64,000 bases of DNA, from assembly GCA_965218625.1 (NCBI GenBank), contig CBDCLG010000009.1, positions 1 through 64,000 on the forward strand, given 5' to 3'. This DNA is from Bin5 sp965218625 (lineage in GTDB: Bacteria; Chloroflexota; Anaerolineae; Caldilineales; Caldilineaceae). A program made the position numbers and the translations under genes. The notes below the pieces were generated by a model that made no database searches, was not told the origin of the DNA, and was given only the letters and a program-made list of their open reading frames with translations. This document shows, in pieces, positions 56,929 to 64,000 of this stretch (positions within the stretch are counted from its first letter, which is position 1; every line of letters starts with the position of its first letter).

Positions 56929-57726
56929 CTACGCTCCGTTCTTTGCCGGCAGGTGAATCGAGTCACCCACCAGCAGGACCCGAATATCGAAATCGCGCTG
57001 TTGCCGGTAGTAGAGCTCGAACAGTTTGCCGATGTCGCCGGTGTGGTTGCGCCAGAATTCCCAGTGGAAGGGCAGGAGCGTGTTGGGGCCGAGCTTTTCG
57101 GCCACGTCGAGAAGCTCCTCCACTTCCATGTACCAGGTGCGGCCGAAGGCGAGCAGGGCGAGGTCGAGGTCATGCGTCGCGCCGATTTCGGCCATCGCAG
57201 GTCCGTCCCAGGTATCGCCGGAGACGAACAGCTTTCTGCCTCCAGACGAGAAGACGAGGGTCACTGCGTGTGGCTCGTTGGGGTCGTATGAAGGGTAGAC
57301 CTGGATCTCGACATCGCGGAACTGGACGGTGTCGCCCGGCGCGACCTGGCGGATGCGTTCGTCGGCGATGCCGAATTCGCGCATCAGTTTGGCCGAGGAT
57401 TGCGGTGCAATGCAGAAGGCGTCGGTATTGTTGACGATCGGAACGAGGGTGCCGTCGTGGCAGTGGTCGACGTGATCGTGTGTCGAGATGATAATGTCGG
57501 CGAGGCCGACCTCGTCCGGCTTGATCGGAATGGCGGTGGCGCGGTAGGCGTCGGGCACACTATCGTCGGGCGTGCCGTAGGAGTAGGGATCGATCCAGAT
57601 CATCGTTTCGGGTGTGCGATAGGCGAAACTCGGCCCGCCCAGCGCCCAGAAGAGGATGCCGTCGTCGATCGTCCGCCCCTCGACCTCGTCCAGAAAAGTC
57701 TTGGGCCAGTATGCTACGTCTCGCAT
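56929..57726 (-). CDS. MBL-fold hydrolase, UlaG-like
   Basis: A 265-residue metallo-beta-lactamase-fold hydrolase with the metal motif STHDHVDHCHDG and downstream ligands in FVSGDTWDG and LPFHWEFW. The layout resembles UlaG, the L-ascorbate-6-phosphate lactonase, so a sugar-lactone substrate is plausible but unproven. ATG 57726 with AAGGA upstream is preferred; TTG 57732 is in frame. Confidence 0.85.
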   Translation of the reverse strand: MRDVAYWPKTFLDEVEGRTIDDGILFWALGGPSFAYRTPETMIWIDPYSYGTPDDSVPDAYRATAIPIKPDEVGLADIIISTHDHVDHCHDGTLVPIVNNTDAFCIAPQSSAKLMREFGIADERIRQVAPGDTVQFRDVEIQVYPSYDPNEPHAVTLVFSSGGRKLFVSGDTWDGPAMAEIGATHDLDLALLAFGRTWYMEVEELLDVAEKLGPNTLLPFHWEFWRNHTGDIGKLFELYYRQQRDFDIRVLLVGDSIHLPAKNGA

Positions 57727-57823
57727 AAGCAATCCTTTGACTCATTGGGCCCCGCCGTGCCAACACAGGCGGGCGCAGGGATTCTGTAACCGGTTGTGCC
57801 GGTCTGAGCTCTATGGCGCTGGT

Positions 57824-58333
57824 TCAGACCGTGCTCCAGTCGTAGTCGTGCGGGTCCTGGACGCCGGTGCCGACTTCGTTGAGTTCGAGCAGGTTGCCGT
57901 CCGGATCATAGAAGAAGAGGACGTGCCATTCGCCCTCGCCGGAGAAGCGCACCGGCGGAGAAACCAGCTCGACGCCGGCAGCCTTGAGCCGCTCATAGGT
58001 GGCCGGCACATCTTCGACGCCGAAGCAGAAGTGCGCGCTCGGGACGTGGTGGATGGGATTGCGGCCGGTTGGACTCTCCGGATTGATCCACTCGATCAAG
58101 TCGAAAGTGAAACCGTGCTCTGAACTGCGGGTATGGCCGTTGACGCCGCCGGGGGGCCGCAGCCGGTACTCGCGCATATGCACGTTGTCGATCCTCGTCA
58201 TCTTGTCGATGGGGCCACCGTTGTGTTCTTCGGGGGAGACGACCTCCAGCCCCAGAATGTCGCGGTAGAATTTCAATGATGCTTCCAAATCGCTGACCAT
58301 GATTGCGACATGATCCATCGTTATTTTGGCCAT
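57824..58333 (-). CDS. VOC-superfamily protein, tandem copy 1
   Basis: A 169-residue VOC protein. The start is TMDHVAIMVSDLEASLKFYRD, and the C-terminal half contains HHVPSAHFCFGVEDVPATYE and LFFYDPDGNLLELNEVG with the metal-binding Glu. It is nearly identical over its last 75 residues to the gene at 58458. Reactions typical of the family are dioxygenation, lyase or epimerase chemistry; the substrate is unknown. Confidence 0.88.
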   Translation of the reverse strand: MAKITMDHVAIMVSDLEASLKFYRDILGLEVVSPEEHNGGPIDKMTRIDNVHMREYRLRPPGGVNGHTRSSEHGFTFDLIEWINPESPTGRNPIHHVPSAHFCFGVEDVPATYERLKAAGVELVSPPVRFSGEGEWHVLFFYDPDGNLLELNEVGTGVQDPHDYDWSTV

Positions 58334-58457
58334 CGTTTTCTCCTTTTACGGGAACGCAGCCGTCCCCTTGCAGAACGAATATGTGAATTGCCTGTTTCGA
58401 CTACATCGGAGCGGATTGCCCCTCGCGGCCGGGCCAATTGCTTTCCGGGTGGCCGGT

Positions 58458-58967
58458 TCAGGCTGTGCTCCAGCTGTAGTCGTGCGGCTCCTGTACACCG
58501 GTACCGATCTCGTTGAGCTCGAGCAGATTGCCGTCCGGGTCGTAGAAGAAGAGGACGTGCCATTCGCCCTCGCCGGAAAAGCGGACAGGAGGCGAGACGA
58601 TTTCGACGCCGGCAGCTTTGAGCCGCTCATAGGTTGCGGGAACGTCCTCGACGCCGAAACAGAAGTGGGCGCTGGGCACGTGATGGATTGGCCGCCGGCC
58701 TGTCGGGCTATTGGGGTTGACCCATTCGATCAGGTCGAAGGTGAAGCCGAATCCTTCGTTGGGCGTTTGGCCGTTGACGCCGCCGGGCGTGCGCATACGA
58801 TATTCGCGCACGTGGGTGTCCTTCATCGCCGTCATTTCGTCGACGGGCCCGCCGCCGTGTTCCTCCGGCGTCACGACCTCCAGGCCGAGAATGTAGCGAT
58901 AGAACTTCAGGGACCTGTCCAGATCGCTGACCATGACGGCTACGTGATCCATGGTAATTGTGCCCAT
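58458..58967 (-). CDS. VOC-superfamily protein, tandem copy 2
   Basis: A second 169-residue VOC protein directly after copy 1. The N-terminal half differs (TAMKDTHVREYRMRT), while the segment from HHVPSAHFCFGVEDV to the C-terminus is almost the same. The pair therefore arose by tandem duplication, with divergence in the half likely to form the substrate pocket. It follows the broken binding-protein gene across a strong terminator. Confidence 0.88.
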   Translation of the reverse strand: MGTITMDHVAVMVSDLDRSLKFYRYILGLEVVTPEEHGGGPVDEMTAMKDTHVREYRMRTPGGVNGQTPNEGFGFTFDLIEWVNPNSPTGRRPIHHVPSAHFCFGVEDVPATYERLKAAGVEIVSPPVRFSGEGEWHVLFFYDPDGNLLELNEIGTGVQEPHDYSWSTA

Positions 58968-59032
58968 AGAATGCCTCCTCAGCGTGATAGTGCTCCTTCC
59001 CTTGCGGGCGGGTCCAGGAAGTTGCTACTCAC

Positions 59033-59060
59033 AAAAAAGGGGTAGGCAGAGAGCCTCCCC
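59033..59060 (-). terminator. Rho-independent terminator after the broken binding protein
   Basis: On the minus strand GGGGAGGC and GCCTACCCC form an 8-base stem (one bulge) around TCTCT, followed by TTTTTT. It ends about 30 bases after the binding-protein stop at 59092 and separates that gene from the VOC pair. Confidence 0.83.
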
Positions 59061-59091
59061 CTGCGTTGGAATCACACGCGGTATGCCAACC

Positions 59092-60399
59092 CTATTCTTC
59101 GGCCTGGATTGCATTGATCTTGGCGACCATGTTGTCGGTCGCCTCTTCGATCGAGCTGTCTCCAAGGAGCAACAGTTCCAGTTCTTCGGTGAAGGCGCGC
59201 TGCACCTCGGTGGGCTTGGTGCCCCAGTACTCGGGCACGAAGGTATCTGCGTACTCGAAAGGCTTGGTCATGAACTCCAGCTGTACCGGACCGTCGACGA
59301 GTGTGGCGGCGTTTTCGGCGAACTTGTAGGGGACCGGAATAAGCTTGATCATCGCCGAAATTGCGTCGTCGTCCCAGACGTAGAAGGAGATGAAATCCCA
59401 GGCCTCGTCGATATAGGGGGTGTTGGCCGGCATAGAAAAGGGATGGGACTGGCCGGTGCTGATGCGCTTGCCGCCGGGCATAATTGGCCATAGCGCGTGG
59501 CGCCCTCATGGTGTAGTCCTGCGTGTTGGTCCCCAGGAGTCCCAGTCGGTGAGAACCGCGGCCAGCATGGCGATCTTGTCGCTGGCGAAGATACGCTCGC
59601 CGAGCAGCTCCTGCTCAGCCGGCTTTGGTGAGACGCCCGACTCCAGCAGCCAGTCGACCGAATAGGCGAAGACTTCGCGCGCCTCATCCGAATCGAGCAG
59701 GCATTGGGTCTCGTCCTCGTTGAGCAGCGAGCCTCCGTTCGACATGATCAGGTCGAGGTAGACCAAGTTGGGCGGGGTTGCCGCGCCCCAGATGTCGGGC
59801 GGGCTGGCGATCGCCTTGGCTGCCGCGTCCATCTCGGCCATGTCCCAGTCGGCATAGCGGGGCAGCTCGACGCCGGCCTCTTCAAACAGCCGGATATTGT
59901 AGGCGAGGCCGCGGGGGACTGCGCCGTGCGCCGGCACGCCGTAAGCCGTGCCCTGCCAGCCGGCCCAGACCCACGGGCTGCCGACCAGCCCGTCCACGTC
60001 GACACCGTCCCGTTCGATCAGGCCGTCGACCTCGGCGAAGACCTCGCGCTGCACCAGCATGGGGAAGAAGGGCGCCTGCACCCACAGTACCTCCGGCACC
60101 GTGCCGCCGGCGAACTGGGTCAGCAGTTTCTCGGCATATCCGCTCCACGGGTTGACGGCCATTTCTACCTGCGTTTCGTGCGACTCGTTGTAAAGTTCGA
60201 GTACTTCGCCGAAGATGTCGGCCCAGGACATGAACCTGATGATAACGGCCTCCTGCATGGCGGAATCGTCGGCCATTTCGTCGCCGGCGCCGCTGTCGCC
60301 TCCCCCCGGCGCGCAGGCGGCGAGAAGGGCGCCTCCCGTCGCCACCGACATTCCTTTCAAGAAGGCGCGTCGGCTCGGTCGTGTCGCGTCATTCAGCAA
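59092..60399 (-). pseudogene. Sugar ABC solute-binding protein with in-frame TGA
   Basis: A family 1 extracellular binding protein with a twin-arginine/lipoprotein signal (RRAFLKGMSVATGGALLAAC). The frame from ATG 60399 runs 297 codons, then hits TGA (59506-59508) and continues in the same frame to 59092 (TGQSHPFSMPANTPYIDEAW), 436 codons in all. That total is normal for the family. The bases around the stop also fit two compensating frameshifts. Premature termination would remove the C-terminal third, so the transporter is probably inactive unless this is a sequencing error. Confidence 0.8.
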
Positions 60400-60847
60400 C
60401 GTCTTCGTAGGACTTCATCCTCCTGTGTGATGAATGGTTCCGAATGTCCGATGAGGTCGAAAGGCCGGAATTGTCCAGTCACGGCTCAAGGGTCGGAGTT
60501 CATTGCTGGGTACGGCGATGTTGGCGGCGCACCTGACGGGGCGCCATGGCATGGAAATGTGAAGGGATCGGCGCAATTGGTTCACGGATCTTGCCTGTAT
60601 GCGCCTTGACTGGTCTCGCGAAGCGTAAGAGGATCACGCGCAGAAAAAACGATCAATGTTTGCCGCACGCCGCCTGGTGCGCGTCGGTGAGCGGAACCGC
60701 CGGGGGTCTGACGGGCGCTGTCCTGGGCGCGGAGACGGCACTTTTCGGCGATACTATACCATAGCAGCAGCCGTCTTCAAACCGCGCGAAAACCGGACAA
60801 TGTGAGCCCGAGTCAACCAGATTTGGGTCGCTTGGTGCGACGGAAAA
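60400..60847. other. Intergenic with one promoter
   Basis: About 450 bases with no gene recognised. A minus-strand promoter (60753-60780) lies inside and would give the broken binding-protein gene a leader of about 350 bases. Confidence 0.45.
60753..60780 (-). promoter_or_regulatory. Promoter upstream of the broken binding-protein gene
   Basis: On the minus strand, TTGAAG (60775-60780), a 16-base spacer and TATAGT (60753-60758). Confidence 0.5.
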
Positions 60848-61771
60848 TCAGAGGTCGTCGATCATGCGCTTAAGGTTGGCGACGTTGATGCGCATCGCCT
60901 CTTCACGCGAGCCGCTCGCGGGCAGAAAGTGGGTTGCAACCGAAAGGATCGCATCGCTGCGTCGGTCGCGCAGGCTGCGCAGTATCGCGGGGTAGTCGAC
61001 GTCGCCTTCGCCGAGTGGGCAGTAGTCGAAGTCGAGCTGTAGACCGTTGTTTACGCGCAGGTCTTTGATGTGGAGTCCGTGCAGATAGGGGTGGATGTTG
61101 AGGAAGCCGGCGGTCGACACGTCGGCTTCGCCGCTGTTGAGGTTGTCGGAAGGGCCCCACATCACTTTGAGGCGGGGAGAGTTGAGCGCCTCGGCCAGGC
61201 GGCGGAAGTTGCCGGTCGTATTGGTATAGTTCCACGGCATCATCGAGAGCGCGAGGTCGACGCCGTATTTCTCGGCCTGATCCAATGCCAGGGTGAAGGC
61301 GCGCACCAGTTTTTCCATTTCGGCGTCGGCGATGTAGCCGCCGCGCGTCAGCCAGCGCATCGGCCAGGTCGGTTTGGCGGCGCTGTACTCGCCCGGCCAG
61401 GCGAAGGTGAAGGCGTTGACGGCACGTATCCCCAGCCGCGCGGCCATCTGCATCGAGCGGACGAGGTCGTCCATCTCCTGGCGAAAGTCGGGGTGGTCCT
61501 CGATCGAATCCAGGTCGAGATCGGTCAGATGGATCATCTTGAAGGGGTTGCCGACGTTGATCACGAATATCTCGAGGCCGTGACCGGCGACCTGTTCCCC
61601 CATCCGGTCTACGGCGGCGTCATCAATGTCGCGCATCGGCGGCCCATCTGAGCCTAGCGTGTTGAACCAGACGCCCTCGACGCCGATCTCTTTGGCCTTG
61701 GCCAGCGACTCATCGAAGGGCATGGCCAGCTCGGGCAGGTACATTCCAATTTTGAAGCGGTGCTGGGTCAT
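60848..61771 (-). CDS. Sugar phosphate isomerase/epimerase-like TIM barrel
   Basis: A 307-residue protein of the AP-endonuclease-2/xylose-isomerase-like barrel family. MYLPELAMPFDESLAKAKEIG opens it; Glu/His metal positions are suggested in VNAFTFAWPGEYS, LHIKDLRVNN and the C-terminal LSVATHFLPASG. ATG 61771 is preferred because the frame upstream has no ribosome-binding site. Such proteins epimerise or isomerise keto-sugars, fitting the sugar-uptake genes nearby. Confidence 0.82.
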   Translation of the reverse strand: MTQHRFKIGMYLPELAMPFDESLAKAKEIGVEGVWFNTLGSDGPPMRDIDDAAVDRMGEQVAGHGLEIFVINVGNPFKMIHLTDLDLDSIEDHPDFRQEMDDLVRSMQMAARLGIRAVNAFTFAWPGEYSAAKPTWPMRWLTRGGYIADAEMEKLVRAFTLALDQAEKYGVDLALSMMPWNYTNTTGNFRRLAEALNSPRLKVMWGPSDNLNSGEADVSTAGFLNIHPYLHGLHIKDLRVNNGLQLDFDYCPLGEGDVDYPAILRSLRDRRSDAILSVATHFLPASGSREEAMRINVANLKRMIDDL

Positions 61772-61790
61772 CTGTGCGTCTCTCAGTGTC

Positions 61791-62747
61791 TCAGTTGGGT
61801 AGGGCCTGGCCCCAGCGGTCGAGGCCGGCATCGGCAAGGTTCTGTATCCAGTCGAGGTAGGAGCGCGCGACGCGGTCGGGATCTTTGCGGCTGCGGGCGA
61901 CGAAGCCGGGCACCCGGGAGCGGCCGGTTGGCAGGCCGATGCGGCTGTAGCGGGTGTCGACGCTCCAGCGGACGGTGTTCGAGCGGTTGGGAATCGAGCG
62001 GTGGACCATGCGCTCCATGGTCAACAGGACGTCGCCGGCGTCGACCTCGCAGGTTACGAAATCGCCAGCGGGCAGGGCCGCGTCGGGGATGCCTTTTGTT
62101 CCTCTGTGGCCCTTTGTCTTGATCAGGATGTCGTGTTCGAGCAGCCCTTTGAGGTGGGAGCCGGGGATTACCTGCATGCAGCCGTTCTGTGCGGTGGCCG
62201 GGACGAGCGGGATCCAGAAGTTGACGACGAGGGTCTCGCCGGCTTCGGCGGGGATGAGGTAGGCGAGGTCCTGGTGCCAGGGGATGTCCAGCAGGTCGAG
62301 GTCGGGCATCTTGGGGCGCAGCGCGAACTGGGGGTGGGCGAGGATTTCGGGGCCGATGAGGGCTTCGGTGGCGTCGAGCAGCGCCGGCGTCGTGCGCAGG
62401 GCGAACATGCCGGCGGAGATCGGTTTGCCGCGTGAGAAGAAGGTCTGCCACAGCCATCGGCGGTTTTTGCAGGCGTCAGAGGCCAGGGCGAGCCGGTTGG
62501 CGAAGGGCGCGGCGGCGAAGGTGTCGGCGGCGGCGAGCTGACCTTGACGCACGGCCTCGTGGATGGCGTTGTCCACCTTCTCTTCAAGTTCGCTGATCAG
62601 CGGTTGCAGTGCCGCGTGGGGCAGCATATTGCGGACGATCAGGTAGCCGTCCTGTCTGAACTTTTTTTTCTGTTCCTGGGTCAGCGCCGGCGACGACGAT
62701 CCGTTGCTGTGCGCCTCGTCTTGCCGCGTTGCAGCCATGTCAGTCAC
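61791..62747 (-). CDS. Phytanoyl-CoA dioxygenase-family oxygenase
   Basis: A second PhyH-type Fe(II)/2-oxoglutarate oxygenase of about 318 residues. The iron H-x-D lies in IPWHQDLAYL and the distal His in MERMVHRSIPNRS. GTG 62747, five bases after AGGAGG, is the best start; ATG 62738 is an alternative with a long spacer. It lies 19 bases before the isomerase-like gene, so both are probably cotranscribed. Confidence 0.87.
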   Translation of the reverse strand: MTDMAATRQDEAHSNGSSSPALTQEQKKKFRQDGYLIVRNMLPHAALQPLISELEEKVDNAIHEAVRQGQLAAADTFAAAPFANRLALASDACKNRRWLWQTFFSRGKPISAGMFALRTTPALLDATEALIGPEILAHPQFALRPKMPDLDLLDIPWHQDLAYLIPAEAGETLVVNFWIPLVPATAQNGCMQVIPGSHLKGLLEHDILIKTKGHRGTKGIPDAALPAGDFVTCEVDAGDVLLTMERMVHRSIPNRSNTVRWSVDTRYSRIGLPTGRSRVPGFVARSRKDPDRVARSYLDWIQNLADAGLDRWGQALPN

Positions 62748-62895
62748 GAACTCCTCCTGATAGCGTGTGCATTCGATTTGCGAACAGGTGGTGATTCCGT
62801 TCGTTATCCAGAGGTATGTCTTGGCATAGTATATTCCAAAGCGGTACGGGGCGCTACTCCCCTTGGCGCCGGCTGATCCGTGGCTCGAACGGCAA

Positions 62896-62924
62896 TTAAG
62901 GCAAATCCTGCTTTCGTGTACAAT
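62896..62924 (+). promoter_or_regulatory. Weak candidate promoter for the VOC gene at 63020
   Basis: TTAAGG (62896-62901) and TACAAT (62919-62924) have a 17-base spacer. The -35 box is poor. Confidence 0.35.
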
Positions 62925-63019
62925 GTGTCGATAGCAAGCAGAAGGGCGCCTGCCAAAATGCCAGGGCGCGGGCGGCGACAACCGGTGAATTCAGGAAGAA
63001 AACAAGAGGAGAAAAAGGA

Positions 63020-63457
63020 ATGAGTGTCTTGATCCACGTAGGCGTACGGGCGTCCGATCTGTCCAAGTCGATCCGGTTCTGGCGGGACGGGCTGGGCTTG
63101 AAGGTGGTCGGGGAGAGAGGTGTCCGTTACGACCTTTCCGACGGCTATCACAACTTCGCTGTCTTCCAGCACCAGGGCGACGACCGTCCTGGGCACGTCT
63201 CGGGCATGCTCGACTATCTGCATATCGGTGTCGGTGTGCCGGATGTCGCGGTGGCGGCGCGCCAGTTGCGCGACATGGGGTACACGATATTCTCGGACGG
63301 CCTGGGCGGGAAGACGCCCCTGGACCCGGACAATCTTGAGCAGCCGGCGTTCAAGGTGGAAGACCCTGACGGCATCACGATCGACGTGAGCGAGGTGACG
63401 ACGGCGTGGCCGGGGACGACGCTGCATCCCAATCAGGCCGGCGCCGGGGAGGGATAG
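63020..63457 (+). CDS. VOC-superfamily protein (lactoylglutathione lyase-like)
   Basis: A 145-residue VOC protein, the only plus-strand one here. HVGVRASDLSKSIRFWRDGLG opens the first half, YLHIGVGVPDVAVAARQLRD the second, and the last metal Glu may be in FKVEDPDGITIDVSE (Asp at the usual Glu site, a possible change). AGGAGA and AAGGA lie upstream of the ATG. It diverges from the PhyH-like gene. Confidence 0.86.
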   Translation: MSVLIHVGVRASDLSKSIRFWRDGLGLKVVGERGVRYDLSDGYHNFAVFQHQGDDRPGHVSGMLDYLHIGVGVPDVAVAARQLRDMGYTIFSDGLGGKTPLDPDNLEQPAFKVEDPDGITIDVSEVTTAWPGTTLHPNQAGAGEG

Positions 63458-63543
63458 GCCAGTCGCAGCGAGGGCTCGTGCTTGGCAAGCGGCCCCTTGA
63501 TGGGATCAGGGCAACCTTTGCCCAACCGAAATCGAGTTTTGTG

Positions 63544-63584
63544 AACGACGCGCCGATTTGACGCATTGTCAGCGGCGCGTCGTT
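63544..63584. other. Long near-palindrome between convergent genes
   Basis: AACGACGCGCCG (63544-63555) and CGGCGCGTCGTT (63573-63584) are a perfect 12-base inverted repeat. Inside, TGAC (63559-63562) and GTCA (63568-63571) extend the stem. It sits between two convergent stops with no T tract on either side. Confidence 0.5.
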
Positions 63585-63744
63585 GCATGTGCGGGACTTA
63601 CCCGCGGCTCTATCGGCCGCGGACGCGAGACATCCATGCGGCGCTTTCTTGCTTGCGGTCACCTGGCAAGAGATTCTTCGCCTGGAGTCGGCGCGGCCAG
63701 GAGAATTCCCTGCATAAGGGCGGCTCGGATGTATAGCGGGGAAG

Positions 63745-64000
63745 CTACGAGGACCACAACTTGGCCATCACCTGGGGGCGGTTGAGGTAGGGCGAGAGTT
63801 CTGAGGGGGAGTCGAGGATCAGGTCGGCGTTGTCGAAGTTCTGCGTCCCGCCCATGCCGCAGAGGAGGCCGACCTGGACGGCGCCGACGGCCTCGCCGAC
63901 GCGCAGGTGCAGCTCGTTGTCGCCGACGACAAGACAGGCGTCGGCGGGCAAGTCCAGCTGGTCGAGCAGGTTGAGGAGCGCCTCGCTGTTGGGGGTGGGC
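63745..64000 (-). CDS. HAD-superfamily hydrolase, 5' end cut by window edge
   Basis: Only the C-terminal 85 residues are present; the start lies beyond the window. A Pro-x-Pro-Asn-Ser-like motif (PTPNSEALL) and VVGDNELHLRVGEAVG match HAD motifs III and IV, the Asp of which binds magnesium. A C-terminal cap region follows. HAD phosphatases act on sugar phosphates or similar; no more can be said from this fragment. Confidence 0.72.
   Translation of the reverse strand, partial: PTPNSEALLNLLDQLDLPADACLVVGDNELHLRVGEAVGAVQVGLLCGMGGTQNFDNADLILDSPSELSPYLNRPQVMAKLWSS

Overview
The window is GC-rich bacterial DNA, very probably from an uncultured Chloroflexota-like organism (Anaerolineae/Caldilineaceae type). 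That placement is an inference from gene content: a T-box-controlled trp operon, PucR regulation, and expanded phytanoyl-CoA dioxygenase, VOC, SDR and sugar-ABC genes in a high-GC background. No rRNA, tRNA or CRISPR array was seen, so taxonomy is unproven.

Region 1 (1-5418): a cut-off SDR gene, a putative lipoprotein, three tandem paralogous membrane proteins of unknown function, and a small promoter-to-terminator unit. Region 2 (5551-14676, + strand): aroH, pheA, two tandem DAHP synthases, tyrA, aroA, aroE, trpB and trpA. A PucR-type regulator, two small hypotheticals and an M23 peptidase follow on the minus strand (14700-18753).

Region 3 (about 18870-23520) is an AT-richer accessory island. 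It holds a frameshifted IS1595-type transposase behind a perfect consensus promoter, then a restriction-modification module: a fused nuclease-methyltransferase, a half-size specificity subunit and a small basic protein. Region 4 (23596-36616, minus strand) is a long aromatic operon read as trpE-trpS-trpG-kinase-trpD-trpC-DUF554-trpF-aroC-aroKB-aroQ, ending next to a solute-binding protein gene. It is preceded by a T-box leader with a UGG (Trp) specifier and a consensus promoter. Regions 2 and 4 together encode all seven shikimate steps, all tryptophan steps, and the chorismate mutase, prephenate dehydratase and prephenate dehydrogenase steps. Only the final Phe/Tyr aminotransferase is not seen.

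Region 5 (37253-44707): an amidohydrolase plus a GH127-like glycosidase, a dCMP deaminase, a membrane protein, ftsH and a Tat-exported metallophosphoesterase. Region 6 (44783-63457) is a catabolic and uptake region. It has CUT1-type ABC components (two permeases and a binding protein), each broken by a single lesion. It also has an apparently intact ribose-type ABC system with two duplicated binding proteins, plus SDRs, VOC proteins, phytanoyl-CoA dioxygenases, a UlaG-like MBL hydrolase, a 2-hydroxyacid dehydrogenase and a sugar isomerase-like protein. The window ends in a truncated HAD-type hydrolase. Local tandem duplication recurs (membrane triplet, DAHP synthases, binding proteins, VOC pair), and one duplication left a recognisable remnant of a neighbouring SDR gene.
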